32,409 nt of DNA from JBBAAP01 sp043808305 (GCA_043808305.1 JAZDFB010000134.1:1-32409); one strand, 5' to 3'; shown: positions 1 to 7,417, numbered from the stretch's first letter. Program-made: numbers and translations. The notes: generated by a model from the sequence alone, not told the origin.

Positions 1-91
1 TATTTCCTCTCCCCTTGTGGGAGAGGGTAGGGTGAGGGGAATCAAGATAATCACCCTCCCCTAACCCCTCCCGTCAAGGGAGGGGAATAGG
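1..91. repeat. CT-rich intergenic palindromic repeat
   Basis: Two related pyrimidine/purine-rich blocks lie back to back. The right block is a clear inverted repeat, CCCCTCCC-GTCAA-GGGAGGGG (about 66-86). The left block (about 8-40) has complementary CCCCT and AGGGG stretches. This looks like a dispersed intergenic palindromic repeat rather than a terminator, because no T-run follows. It is the only sequence upstream of topA in the window. Confidence 0.6.
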
Positions 92-118
92 TTTTGTTAG
101 AGCCTCTTAATATTTATT

Positions 119-2434
119 ATGGCGAAAGCTAAGAAGACATCTAAACTAAAATCCAAAGCGGCTAAGGATAATCCCGCCGTAACCGCCATTCCGGCCGCAG
201 CTAACACAGGCGCGCCCGCCGAAACTAAAAAGAAGGCGGTTAAATCCCTGTCTGCGTCCCGCCCAAAGGGACAAGCAGGCAAGAAGAAAAAGAAGCAGGC
301 CAAACTCCTTGAGCCCATTATCGCCGCCGAACAGCCGATGGACGAGCCGGTGAAGAAGAAGTCCGGCTTCAAGGCGCGCGAGCAAAAGCCTTTTGTGCCG
401 GACAAGGCGCCGGATGATATCGCCGAGCGGTCGCTGGTCATCGTGGAGTCCCCTGCCAAGTCCAAGACCATCGGCAAGATTCTGGGCGACAAGTTCTTCG
501 TCTCCTCCTGCTACGGACATATCCGCGACCTGCCGTCCAATAAATTAGGGCTGGATATCGAGAACGACTTCGCGGCCAAGTATGAGATTATCCCCAAGCA
601 GGTCCGCAACGTCGCCGCCCTGAAGAAGATGGCCAAAAAGGCCAAAGCTGTTTATATCGCCTCCGATCCGGACCGCGAGGGAGAGGCCATCGCCTGGCAC
701 CTGACCCAGGCGCTGGAACTGCCCGATGCCAAGACCTGGCGGGTCAGCTTCGACGAAATCACGGCCGACGCCATCAACCGGGCATTCGAGCACCCGACCA
801 AGCTGGCTATGGACAAGGTCAACGCCCAGCAGGCGCGCCGGTTCCTGGACCGGGTGGTCGGCTATAAGCTTTCGCCGCTCCTCTGGAAAAAGATAGCCCG
901 CGGCCTCAGCGCCGGCCGGGTCCAGTCCGTGGCGGTCAAGCTTATCGTCGCAAGGGAAAAGGAAATCAGGGGCTTCATCCCGCAGGAATACTGGAAGTTC
1001 CTGGGCGCGTTCACTCAGCCCGCAAAGCCGTCCGATTCCTTCGAATCATCGCTGGTCAAACTGAACGATGAAAGGCTGGTCAGCCCGGCCGAGGACAACA
1101 ACGGCATCTGGCTGGGCAATGAAACGGAATCAACCAAGCTGGTCGCAGCGCTCAAGGCCGCCCGGTTCACGGTAACGGCCGTCACCGAAAAGGAAACAAC
1201 CCAGTCGCCGCCGCCGCCGTTCATCACCAGCACACTGCAACAACAGGCCTTTAACCAGCTCGGCTTCAGCACCAAGAAAACCATGTTCGTGGCACAGCAA
1301 TTATACGAAGGCGTGGACCTGCCCGAAGGTCCGACCGGCTTGATTACCTATATGAGGACCGATTCGGTCCGGATAAACGAGAACTCCATCCAGCAATGCC
1401 GCAATTATATCGCCGCCAGGTACGGCGCCGACTACCTCAATCCCGAGGTGCGCCGATACAAGTCCGGCAAGTCGGCCCAGGAAGCGCACGAAGCCATCCG
1501 TCCGGCATATCCGGAGAAATCGCCGGACGACATCAGCCAATACCTGACGCCGGACCAGCTCAAGCTTTATAACCTCATCTGGAAACGGTGCATCGCCACC
1601 CAGATGGCCGCGCCCAAATGGAAATCCACCTCGGTCGAAATCAACGGCGCGTTTGGCTCGGCGCTGGAACTGGAACTATTGCGCCGGGATAAAGAAATAG
1701 TCGCCAAGGCAAAGTCCAACGTCAGCAAGGCGATATTCACGGCCAGCGCCCGAAAACTGCTCTTCAAGGGATACCTGACGCTCTACTCGCCCGAGGAACA
1801 GGTTCTGCTGGCGCTCAAGGAAAACGACCAACTGAATCTGGCATCCGTAACGCCGACCAGGGTGTTCACCCTGCCGCCGCCGCGCTACACCGAGGCATCG
1901 CTGGTCAAGGCGCTGGAAAAATACGGCATCGGCCGGCCGTCCACCTACTCGCCGATTATCTCCACCATCCAGGCGCGCGGCTACGTCTACCGCCCGCGCC
2001 GGAGCCGCCAGATGTACGCCACCGAACTGGGCATACTGGTCACGGACAAGCTCCAGAAATACTTCGACGACGTAATGAACACCGGGTTCACGGCCGGGAT
2101 GGAAGAGGACCTGGACAAGATAGAAGAAGCCAAGGCCGAATGGCTCAAGGTGCTCAAGACCTTTTACGGGCTGTTCAGCAAAGACCTGGCGCACGCCGAG
2201 CAGTTGATGGAAAAGGAAAAAGGCGGCCCGGCGCCGGACGGTTCCAACTGCGAAAAGTGCGGCAGCCCGATGATAATCCGCTGGAGCCGGCACGGGCGGT
2301 TCATCGCCTGCTCCGGATTCCCCAAATGCCGCAACGTCAAACCCATACTGACCGCGCCCGCACCCGAACCGGTCCAGCCGGCCGAACCCGAAAAGGAAGA
2401 ACTGGCAAAGGATACCGGGGAAACTGAAGATTAG
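119..2434 (+). CDS. topA: DNA topoisomerase I (type IA) with basic N-terminal tail
   Basis: Type IA topoisomerase that relaxes negatively supercoiled DNA through a 5'-phosphotyrosine intermediate. The TOPRIM domain starts near residue 104 (VIVESPAKSKT, with Glu110) and carries the acidic motif DPDRE at 183-187. GLSAGRVQS is at 262-270, and the catalytic Tyr411 lies in the ITYMRTDS motif. One C-terminal four-Cys zinc ribbon is visible (about 711-735); E. coli TopA has several. Residues 1 to about 100 are an extra Lys/Ala/Pro-rich tail, histone H1-like in composition and absent from typical TopA. A TAATAT -10-like box (108-113) lies 5 nt before the ATG and no Shine-Dalgarno is seen. The stop codon runs straight into a palindromic repeat. 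Confidence 0.97.
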   Translation: MAKAKKTSKLKSKAAKDNPAVTAIPAAANTGAPAETKKKAVKSLSASRPKGQAGKKKKKQAKLLEPIIAAEQPMDEPVKKKSGFKAREQKPFVPDKAPDDIAERSLVIVESPAKSKTIGKILGDKFFVSSCYGHIRDLPSNKLGLDIENDFAAKYEIIPKQVRNVAALKKMAKKAKAVYIASDPDREGEAIAWHLTQALELPDAKTWRVSFDEITADAINRAFEHPTKLAMDKVNAQQARRFLDRVVGYKLSPLLWKKIARGLSAGRVQSVAVKLIVAREKEIRGFIPQEYWKFLGAFTQPAKPSDSFESSLVKLNDERLVSPAEDNNGIWLGNETESTKLVAALKAARFTVTAVTEKETTQSPPPPFITSTLQQQAFNQLGFSTKKTMFVAQQLYEGVDLPEGPTGLITYMRTDSVRINENSIQQCRNYIAARYGADYLNPEVRRYKSGKSAQEAHEAIRPAYPEKSPDDISQYLTPDQLKLYNLIWKRCIATQMAAPKWKSTSVEINGAFGSALELELLRRDKEIVAKAKSNVSKAIFTASARKLLFKGYLTLYSPEEQVLLALKENDQLNLASVTPTRVFTLPPPRYTEASLVKALEKYGIGRPSTYSPIISTIQARGYVYRPRRSRQMYATELGILVTDKLQKYFDDVMNTGFTAGMEEDLDKIEEAKAEWLKVLKTFYGLFSKDLAHAEQLMEKEKGGPAPDGSNCEKCGSPMIIRWSRHGRFIACSGFPKCRNVKPILTAPAPEPVQPAEPEKEELAKDTGETED

Positions 2435-2489
2435 TGCCGGTTCGAGTAAAACGAGTTACCGGCACCTTATCCCGACTATTCCGTCGGGA
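2434..2489. repeat. Composite palindromic repeat after topA
   Basis: Two adjacent hairpins. GTGCCGGT...ACCGGCAC (2434-2465) has the inner core GTTCGAGTAAAACGAGTTAC, followed by TCCCGACTATTCCGTCGGGA (2470-2489). The second hairpin recurs exactly at 6222-6241 and, inverted, at 27372-27391. The first core recurs inside the amrS coding sequence, with TTATCCC again following. No T-run follows, so this is a dispersed element rather than an evident terminator. Confidence 0.75.
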
Positions 2490-2684
2490 GTAATTAAATA
2501 AGGAACCCAGGAGACCAAGAAAACAATTCCTGTATTCCTGGCCTCCTTATAGAATCTGTTTTCTCTGTGTAATCTGTGGCTATTCTATCCAGCCTCTTAT
2601 CCAAGTATTAATCGAACAGAATTGTTCTTGATTAACCAAAATCAACAAATAACCCGTTTTTTTAACCCGGGATATGGACCGGGG
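2490..2684. other. Intergenic spacer before first 22-bp array
   Basis: No credible ORF. It contains a degenerate stretch of the CACAGATT-type dispersed repeat (TCTCTGTGTAATCTGTGG near 2562-2579) and a T-run followed by CCCGGG (about 2657-2671) just before the array. No RNA gene was recognised. Confidence 0.5.
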
Positions 2685-2992
2685 AACACGCCCACACCTA
2701 TCCATTACTCCGCCCATACCTATTAGTAAACACGCCCATATCTATTCACTACTATGCGTACTTCCCTTATTAAACACACCCAAACCCATTCATTACGATG
2801 CGTACTCCTATTGACTACTATGCATACCCCTATTATGAAACACGCCCACACCAAGCCCAACATCATACACGGCTCAACACAACATCCTACACGGCTCAGC
2901 GCAACATCATACACGGCTCAGTGGAACGATACGCGCCTTTTGGTGCAACGAAACGCACCTATGAGAGCAATGATACGCACCTACGTGTGGCA
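2685..2992. repeat. Noncoding 22-bp-period tandem array, 14 units
   Basis: Fourteen consecutive units of exactly 22 bp, with no insertion or deletion, parsed by eye from 2685. Units fall into three blocks in the same phase. Units 1-8 alternate AACACGCCCA and ACTATGCGTA starts. Units 9-11 share CATCATACACGGCTCA. Units 12-14 share a GATACGCACCT-like core. Units from different blocks are strongly diverged, yet the spacing is kept. Because 22 is not a multiple of 3, the frame rotates; ORFs through it look accidental. The array lies between the convergent genes topA and amrS. Confidence 0.85.
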
Positions 2993-3416
2993 CAGGGTAT
3001 TACACCCCCCCCGTCCCCCCTCCCCCCCTGAATTTATCGGGTCATTTTTATATAAAGTGATATTCTATAACATTTTATTGGCACAAGATACCTATTGAGG
3101 ACTGTTTTTACCCATATCCTAAACCGGCTAAACAGTAGTTTTGCCCGGCCGGGAAGACAGCAACTATGCGGAGTTTTTATGGTGACCTATAAAGCAGTGT
3201 TTATCTGCTATCTATGGCGTTGACAAACTGAAATTTGGCAGATTAGAAAGCACTCTGGAAGTAGCGTATTTATTGAGTCCTGTGGCTTTCGTCCAAAAAA
3301 TATGGTTTAAGAATGACAGCTAACCCAGCAAATATGCGGAACTTATTACGATCAGTGTCTTCAGTCCCACAGGGAGGCTTTGCTCTGTTCTCAGTGGTTA
3401 ACGTTAAATCCGCCGG
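2993..3416. other. Intergenic region with poly-C tract, no gene recognised
   Basis: A nearly pure C tract (3004-3029) follows the array. Further on, ACTGTTT...AAACAGT (about 3101-3137) can pair, and GCCCGGCCGGG (about 3144-3154) is a short palindrome. A TTGACA lies near 3221 without a convincing -10. I looked for tRNA, tmRNA, RNase P, SRP and cobalamin riboswitch signatures and recognised none. An unknown structured RNA cannot be excluded. Confidence 0.4.
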
Positions 3417-4472
3417 TTAAAGCACAATATTATTCTCCGCGCCGCAGTTGGAGCACCTGCCTTGGGGCGTCAGTGCCAGTATCTTGGTCAGATACCCACG
3501 CCGGTTTATCAGACGCGTCTGGCAGTTGTGGCAAATCGTATCGTTCCCCTTCTCCAGCACGACGTTGCCCGTATAGACAAACCAAAGGTGCTTGCGGGCT
3601 ATCTCGTATGCCTTGACCAGGGTCGACGCCGGCGTGGCCGGGTTATCCATATGATACGCCGGATGATATGCCGAGAAATGCAACGGCGTATCCTGACCCA
3701 GGTTTTCGGCTACCCAGCGGCTGAGCTCTTCGAACTGCTCCAGGGCGTCGTTCTCCCCGGGTATGACCAGGTTGGTGACCTCTATGTGCACACGTTTGTG
3801 TGCGGCTTTGTCCCTATCAGCCCCTTCAGGGATAACCTCGCCGTAACTCGCTTTGCTCGAACTGCGAGTAACTGCCCGAAGTGTCTCCAGAACCGGCTCC
3901 AGTTTTGCCTGGCAGAGTTTGCGGTAGAATTCGGGACGGATGCTCTTGAGGTCTATGTTCATTGCATCTATATAAGGCAGGATTTCAGCCAGCGGTTCGG
4001 GGTTGACATAGCCGTTGGTTACCAGCACGTTCTTGATGCCTTCGGCGCGGGCCAGCATAGCCGTTTCCAGGACGAATTCGTACCAGATAAAAGGCTCGTT
4101 ATATGTATAGGCGATGGCCGGTGATTTGTATTTTTGGGCGATATCCACGGCGTCTTCGGGCTTGAGCGCCTCTGTCTCGGCATCCTCGTGCGAGATGGAC
4201 CAGTTCTGGCAGAACTGGCAGCCCAGGTTGCAACCGACGGTGCCGAACGACATTATCTGGGTGGCCGGGTGGAAATGATAGAGCGGTTTTTTTTCTATCG
4301 GGTCGAGGTTGGTGGAAGCCGCCCGCCCGTAATTAAGGGCATAGAGCAGGCCGTTGATGTTGCGGCGCTGGCGGCAGATGCCGGACCGCTCCGGCCCGAT
4401 AAGGCAGTTGTGCGGGCAGAGTTGGCACTGGATTTTATCGCCCTGAACGCTGTAATATAACGCTTCTTTCAT
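3417..4472 (-). CDS. amrS: AmmeMemoRadiSam-system radical SAM enzyme (AmrS-like)
   Basis: Radical SAM protein of the AmrS / PflA-activase-like family. The [4Fe-4S] motif CNLGCQFC (Cys81, 85, 88) coordinates the SAM cluster. It is preceded by a Cys-rich N-terminus (CQLCPHNC, 16-23), and a C-terminal four-Cys ribbon (Cys314, 317, 340, 343) is typical of the family. The physiological substrate is unknown. Its ATG directly abuts the TAA of the upstream minus-strand gene (stop 4473-4475), so the two are probably translationally coupled. Residues of about 201-226, between the conserved PVLETLR and the IEVTNLVIPG strand, are an extra in-frame segment encoded by a palindromic repeat. Confidence 0.93.
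   Translation of the reverse strand: MKEALYYSVQGDKIQCQLCPHNCLIGPERSGICRQRRNINGLLYALNYGRAASTNLDPIEKKPLYHFHPATQIMSFGTVGCNLGCQFCQNWSISHEDAETEALKPEDAVDIAQKYKSPAIAYTYNEPFIWYEFVLETAMLARAEGIKNVLVTNGYVNPEPLAEILPYIDAMNIDLKSIRPEFYRKLCQAKLEPVLETLRAVTRSSSKASYGEVIPEGADRDKAAHKRVHIEVTNLVIPGENDALEQFEELSRWVAENLGQDTPLHFSAYHPAYHMDNPATPASTLVKAYEIARKHLWFVYTGNVVLEKGNDTICHNCQTRLINRRGYLTKILALTPQGRCSNCGAENNIVL
3803..3875 (-). repeat. Palindromic repeat inserted in frame inside amrS
   Basis: Read on the minus strand, the segment contains GTTCGAGCAAAGCGAGTTAC followed by GGTTATCCC...AGGGA. The intergenic copy after topA has GTTCGAGTAAAACGAGTTAC followed by CTTATCCC...GGGA. It encodes about 24 extra residues of AmrS (about 201-226) in a place where family members run continuously. 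Exact edges are uncertain by a few bases. Confidence 0.75.
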
Positions 4473-5033
4473 TTATTTCACTTTTCCGCTGTCCGGCACA
4501 GGTACAGATTTATCTTCTTGCTTCGGCCAGGGATGGATCTTGCGGTATTCCTCGGTCAGGATACCAGCCGCCTTGGCTTCGTAGTCTATAGTAAAACGTC
4601 TCTCTTTTTCTGACCAATACACATAATCAGTAGAAAAAAGATCATCGCCCTTGCCTTTCTCATCTATGCCATTTTTGCCATAAGAATATAGCAAAAAATG
4701 TTCTCCCCCATCTTTATCATCTTTGATATAAACATATCTAATTGGTCTTTCCCATCTGTCCAAATACCCCCCCTGATTTAATTTTTTAGACATCTTCCTT
4801 TTTCGGAATTCGTCTATAAAAAGTGTTCCCTTAACCTTATCTAAAAATTCTGTTTCATCTTTTGGGAAAGTATCGGTACTAAGTATAACCTCAGTAACTA
4901 ATTCTACGATATCAGCTCGAGTAGACAACTCATCGTTACGTGGATACACGAAAATACACGACCGAAACAACGATAGTTTAACTAAACAAATAACACCTAT
5001 TACTAGTAATAAATTTATTAGAAGTTTTTTCAT
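4473..5033 (-). CDS. GspG-like (major pseudopilin C-terminal-like) membrane-anchored protein
   Basis: A 186-residue protein with a hydrophobic N-terminal segment (about 4-22) acting as a signal anchor, then a soluble domain. Residues of about 90-135 (YLDRWERPIRYVY, later LLYSYGKNGIDEKGKGDD) resemble the C-terminal calcium-binding part of GspG pseudopilins, normally D-x-W-x-x-P-Y...SxGxDG...DD. The canonical prepilin cleavage motif is not evident, so this may be a free-standing GspG-C-like protein rather than a pilin. Its stop codon is flush with the amrS ATG. Local sequence is more AT-rich than amrS. Function unknown. Confidence 0.75.
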   Translation of the reverse strand: MKKLLINLLLVIGVICLVKLSLFRSCIFVYPRNDELSTRADIVELVTEVILSTDTFPKDETEFLDKVKGTLFIDEFRKRKMSKKLNQGGYLDRWERPIRYVYIKDDKDGGEHFLLYSYGKNGIDEKGKGDDLFSTDYVYWSEKERRFTIDYEAKAAGILTEEYRKIHPWPKQEDKSVPVPDSGKVK

Positions 5034-5056
5034 TGGATTTCCCCACCCGCCGCCTT

Positions 5057-5170
5057 GCCTGAATCAGTCTCTTACCAGTCAAATTTACACTGAGCCCTTA
5101 CTTAGCGAATGTGTCCATTCCCTGTTAGTTATTTCCTCATCTTCACCTATTGGATTTATTTATCACCCTT
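5057..5170. repeat. Direct repeat, left copy (flanks DUF3800 segment)
   Basis: Three blocks occur in the same order here and at 6067-6279: 5057-5080 matches 6067-6090 (24 bp, one mismatch), 5119-5129 matches 6099-6109 (TCCCTGTTAGT), and 5141-5170 matches 6250-6279 (30 bp, one mismatch). In the right copy the last block encodes the C-terminus of the polyprenyl synthase, so this left copy carries a remnant of that gene's 3' end. Confidence 0.8.
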
Positions 5171-5196
5171 TTCCCCGAATTATCCTAATATTTTTC

Positions 5197-5224
5197 TTGA
5201 CAATCTGTTTAAATATATTAAACT
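5197..5224 (+). promoter_or_regulatory. Putative sigma70 promoter for small RNA
   Basis: TTGACA (5197-5202), 16-bp spacer, TAAACT (5219-5224). The -35 is perfect and the -10 is moderate. It points toward the hairpin at 5249-5311, and no ORF follows. Confidence 0.5.
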
Positions 5225-5230
5225 ACTGGC

Positions 5231-5311
5231 GTAATAATAAAGGAATCGCTTCCGACCCGAACTGTGGCGTTTATCGCCGCGTTCCCACAAGGATAGGGTC
5301 GGAAGTTTTTT
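5231..5311 (+). ncRNA. Candidate structured small RNA ending in an intrinsic terminator
   Basis: Downstream of the putative promoter, a perfect 10-bp stem (CTTCCGACCC 5249-5258 with GGGTCGGAAG 5296-5305) encloses a second hairpin (GGCG-TTTAT-CGCC). It is followed by six Ts (5306-5311). A transcript of about 80 nt would end exactly where the convergent DUF3800 gene has its stop codon. The alternative reading is that the stem is only a terminator, possibly also serving DUF3800 from the other side. No known RNA family recognised. Confidence 0.45.
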
Positions 5312-5942
5312 ATCTGGGCCATATCTGAACATACATTTCCCTGTGCGCAATTAAACGTTTGTAATCAGCCGCAAACTTCTTATTGCCCTGCACTGAGCGA
5401 TTTATCACCCCGGCCACGTAATCCGCTAATTGGAGCAGATTATTCTGCCCGGAACCCTGCATTTTTACTTCGCTGATAATGCGCCGGTTTTCCGTATTTA
5501 TTTTATTGCGCAAGTATTTAGCAAGCTGCCACTTGAATTCCAAGTTGCCGCTTTCGTCAATTATCACCTTAGCCTGATTCAATTTATCTTTGGCATTCTC
5601 CAAGACCAAGCTGCAGGTATATTTATAAAACGACATTTTATCCTTGAACCCTTCGCCCCATAATTTCTGAGGGTCTTTATTAAGGACGATGCCGTAATAG
5701 AAAAAATTATAAGGCGCAACTGCCTGCCAAAATGCCCGCCTGATTTTATCGGAATTACGCTTGAAATGGAATTCGGAGCGTTCGTCCCAGTTTAACTCAT
5801 GCCGTAACAGACCGATACGCTGGTCGCAGGCGGTGGCTTCATCATGCTCGCTAAATATAACCAGGGCAACGGTAAAGAAACGGCTGGACCCCTGGTCTAA
5901 CTTATTCCCCGGATCTCCTGACTCATCCACAAATACTAACAT
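5310..5942 (-). CDS. DUF3800 domain-containing protein
   Basis: A 210-residue protein with the DUF3800 hallmarks: an N-terminal VFVDESGDPG (3-12), a central IIDESG in a predicted strand, and a C-terminal LLQLADYVAG. These acidic positions fit an RNase H-like fold and a metal-dependent nuclease has been suggested for the family, but the function is not established. Members are often found in accessory and defence islands. Here it is the only protein gene on a segment bracketed by direct repeats, with a possible small RNA converging on its 3' end. No Shine-Dalgarno is seen. Confidence 0.85.
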   Translation of the reverse strand: MLVFVDESGDPGNKLDQGSSRFFTVALVIFSEHDEATACDQRIGLLRHELNWDERSEFHFKRNSDKIRRAFWQAVAPYNFFYYGIVLNKDPQKLWGEGFKDKMSFYKYTCSLVLENAKDKLNQAKVIIDESGNLEFKWQLAKYLRNKINTENRRIISEVKMQGSGQNNLLQLADYVAGVINRSVQGNKKFAADYKRLIAHREMYVQIWPR

Positions 5943-6108
5943 TTGTTTTCATCGGTCGCAGGACAGACCAGAGCTATGTTCCTACTGCCACTAATATATC
6001 TAATCGCACCCGATAAGTCAAATTTATTTGACCAATGGTAGGAAATGAATTCCTTGTGCTATCCCCGCCTGAATTAGTCTCTTACCAGTCTCTTCAAGTC
6101 CCTGTTAG

Positions 6109-6216
6109 TGGCAGTTCGAACAAAGTGAGTTTATACTTCGGCAGTTGGAGGAACGACTTACTGCCGAGTATCCTCGGCTGATAACTCACTACGTTCTAAC
6201 AGCCGATGGACTGCCA
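6109..6216. repeat. Nested inverted repeat (MITE-like)
   Basis: Outer ends are TGGCAGT (6109-6115) and ACTGCCA (6210-6216). Inside, GAAC...GTGAGT pairs with ACTCAC..GTTC. An inner stem of about 12 bp is formed by ATACTTCGGCAGT (6133-6145) and ACTGCCGAGTAT (6160-6171). The left end carries GTTCGAACAAAGTGAGTT, a variant of the core found after topA and inside amrS. No ORF is present. Confidence 0.7.
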
Positions 6217-6221
6217 CGTTA

Positions 6222-6241
6222 TCCCGACTATTCCGTCGGGA
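6222..6241. repeat. Short hairpin repeat TCCCGAC...GTCGGGA
   Basis: TCCCGACTATTCCGTCGGGA is identical to 2470-2489, and an inverted variant occurs at 27372-27391. The stem is TCCCGAC/GTCGGGA with a six-base loop. It is a dispersed element of this genome. Confidence 0.75.
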
Positions 6242-6264
6242 CCGTCCTTCTTCACCTATTGGGT

Positions 6265-7278
6265 TTATTTATCACCCTTGTGCGGCATTATCTGTTCAGA
6301 CAGATGCAACAAAGCGTCTTTATAGGCCGATTTCCTGAAGGGTTTCAATGCCAGCTGGGCGTGCCTGATGAAATACTTGATGTAGTTCCGGGTATAATCC
6401 AGCGCCCGGCTGTTTTCCAATAGCTTGTGCAGTTTTTTTCGGTTCTGCGGCAGATGGCAATTATCCTGTGAGATAAGCGACATCAGCCGTTTCTTTTTAT
6501 CCTCAGGCGCGGTCTCAAGCATCCGGATGACGGGCAGGGTAATCTTACCTTTGGACAGGTCGGTGCCGGCAGATTTATCGGGCTGGTAGTCAATATTGAC
6601 TATATCCAGATAGTCATCCATAATCTGGTAAGCAATGCCGAAGTTCTCGCCGTAGTTGCGGGCGGCAATGAGGTAATCCTTATCGCTCCTATTAGTAGGA
6701 CCGCCTGTGGGCTGGCCTGTGTATAAAGATGCTCCCAGATAACTGGCCGCGGAAAACAGCGAGGCCGTCTTCTGGCGGATAATCTGGAAGTAATCGGTCT
6801 CGGCCAAATCGAAGTGGAATCTTTTGTGCATATGGCGCAGTTCGCCCAGGCACATCTGGGAGGAAACGGATGAAAGAAGTTTCAGCACGCCCTGGGCGTC
6901 GATATCGCTGCAACCGACAAACGCCTGCGAGAACAGGTAGTCCCCGAACAAAACGGCCATCTCGTTGCCGTAGCCGGCGTTGAATGTGGCGACATTGCGC
7001 CTGAGCCGGGCGTCGTCGAGGACGTCATCGTGAATCAGCGTGGCGTTGTGGATTAATTCTATGACCACCGCCACGTTCAGCTGGCTGTCCTTAAGCGCCC
7101 GGTTCGGGGCGATGGCCTTGGCGATAAGGATTAACAGGAGCGGCCTGAGGCGTTTGCCTTTGAGCGCTTCCAGGTGCGAGGACAACCCGGTGGGCGACCA
7201 GTTGAGCATCCGGTAAAACTGCTCCTCGAAACGGACCAGCTCGGGCTTGAGCAAACGGGTTATCTTGTTGATGTCCAT
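6265..7278 (-). CDS. ispB: Polyprenyl diphosphate synthase (octaprenyl/heptaprenyl type)
   Basis: Trans-isoprenyl diphosphate synthase that condenses isopentenyl diphosphate onto allylic diphosphates, giving the side chain of quinones. The first Asp-rich motif lies in HDDVLDDARLRR and the second in IMDDYLDIV, both intact. The length (337 residues) is normal. The enzyme is cytosolic. A minus-strand promoter lies 7 nt before the ATG, and no Shine-Dalgarno is present. The last codons fall inside a sequence block that is duplicated at 5141-5170. Chain length cannot be read with certainty, so the symbol is by family. Confidence 0.9.
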   Translation of the reverse strand: MDINKITRLLKPELVRFEEQFYRMLNWSPTGLSSHLEALKGKRLRPLLLILIAKAIAPNRALKDSQLNVAVVIELIHNATLIHDDVLDDARLRRNVATFNAGYGNEMAVLFGDYLFSQAFVGCSDIDAQGVLKLLSSVSSQMCLGELRHMHKRFHFDLAETDYFQIIRQKTASLFSAASYLGASLYTGQPTGGPTNRSDKDYLIAARNYGENFGIAYQIMDDYLDIVNIDYQPDKSAGTDLSKGKITLPVIRMLETAPEDKKKRLMSLISQDNCHLPQNRKKLHKLLENSRALDYTRNYIKYFIRHAQLALKPFRKSAYKDALLHLSEQIMPHKGDK

Positions 7279-7285
7279 AACCCAT

Positions 7286-7314
7286 AGCTTATTCGGTTAT
7301 TCCGCCAACGTCAA
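7286..7314 (-). promoter_or_regulatory. Promoter of polyprenyl synthase gene (leaderless arrangement)
   Basis: On the minus strand, TTGACG (7309-7314), 17-bp spacer, TAAGCT (7286-7291), then 7 nt to the ATG at 7278. Transcription would start at or next to the start codon. Confidence 0.6.
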
Positions 7315-7347
7315 GAAAAATCCTTCGCTTCCGCTCAGAAGGCCTTT

Positions 7348-7417
7348 GCCACGAAGGCACAAAGACACTAAAAGAACTTAATAGATTATTTTCTTCGTGC
7401 CTTAGTGTCTTGGTGGC
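7348..7417. repeat. Dispersed inverted repeat of the CACnAAGn type
   Basis: The left arm GCCACGAAGGCACAAAGACA (from 7348) can pair with the right arm, which reads TTCTTCGTGCCTTAGTGTCT followed by TGGTGGC (7391-7417), with scattered mismatches. Each arm has an internal 8-base rhythm (CACGAAGG, CACAAAGA, CACTAAAA). It sits between divergent promoters. Confidence 0.75.

Larger units (their letters stand above)
6067..6279. repeat. Direct repeat, right copy, interrupted by an inverted-repeat insert
   Basis: Right partner of 5057-5170. The blocks are collinear, but this copy carries about 140 bp extra between TCCCTGTTAGT (6099-6109) and the final block (6250-6279). The extra sequence contains the inverted repeat 6109-6216 and the hairpin 6222-6241. 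The last block overlaps the 3' end of the polyprenyl synthase gene. Confidence 0.8.

Noticed and set aside
2434..2489. Intrinsic terminator of topA
   Set aside because: The stems are strong but no T-run follows, and the same hairpin recurs in unrelated places including near coding sequence.
2685..2992. TIGR-type or other guide-RNA array
   Set aside because: No effector gene of such systems was recognised nearby and repeat/spacer proportions do not obviously fit; kept only as a tandem array.
2754..3098. ORFs of 60-114 codons running through the first 22-bp array on both strands
   Set aside because: They arise because this array has few stops; there is no start signal, no homology and strong bias from the repeat, and the equivalent array at 12085 has stops in all frames.
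3140..3175. Cobalamin riboswitch (GCCGGGAAGACAGC resembles a B12 box)
   Set aside because: The other conserved riboswitch blocks are missing and the downstream gene is on the opposite strand.
7348..7417. Operator for the divergent polyprenyl synthase/tupB promoters
   Set aside because: The sequence belongs to a dispersed repeat class found between many unrelated genes in the window.
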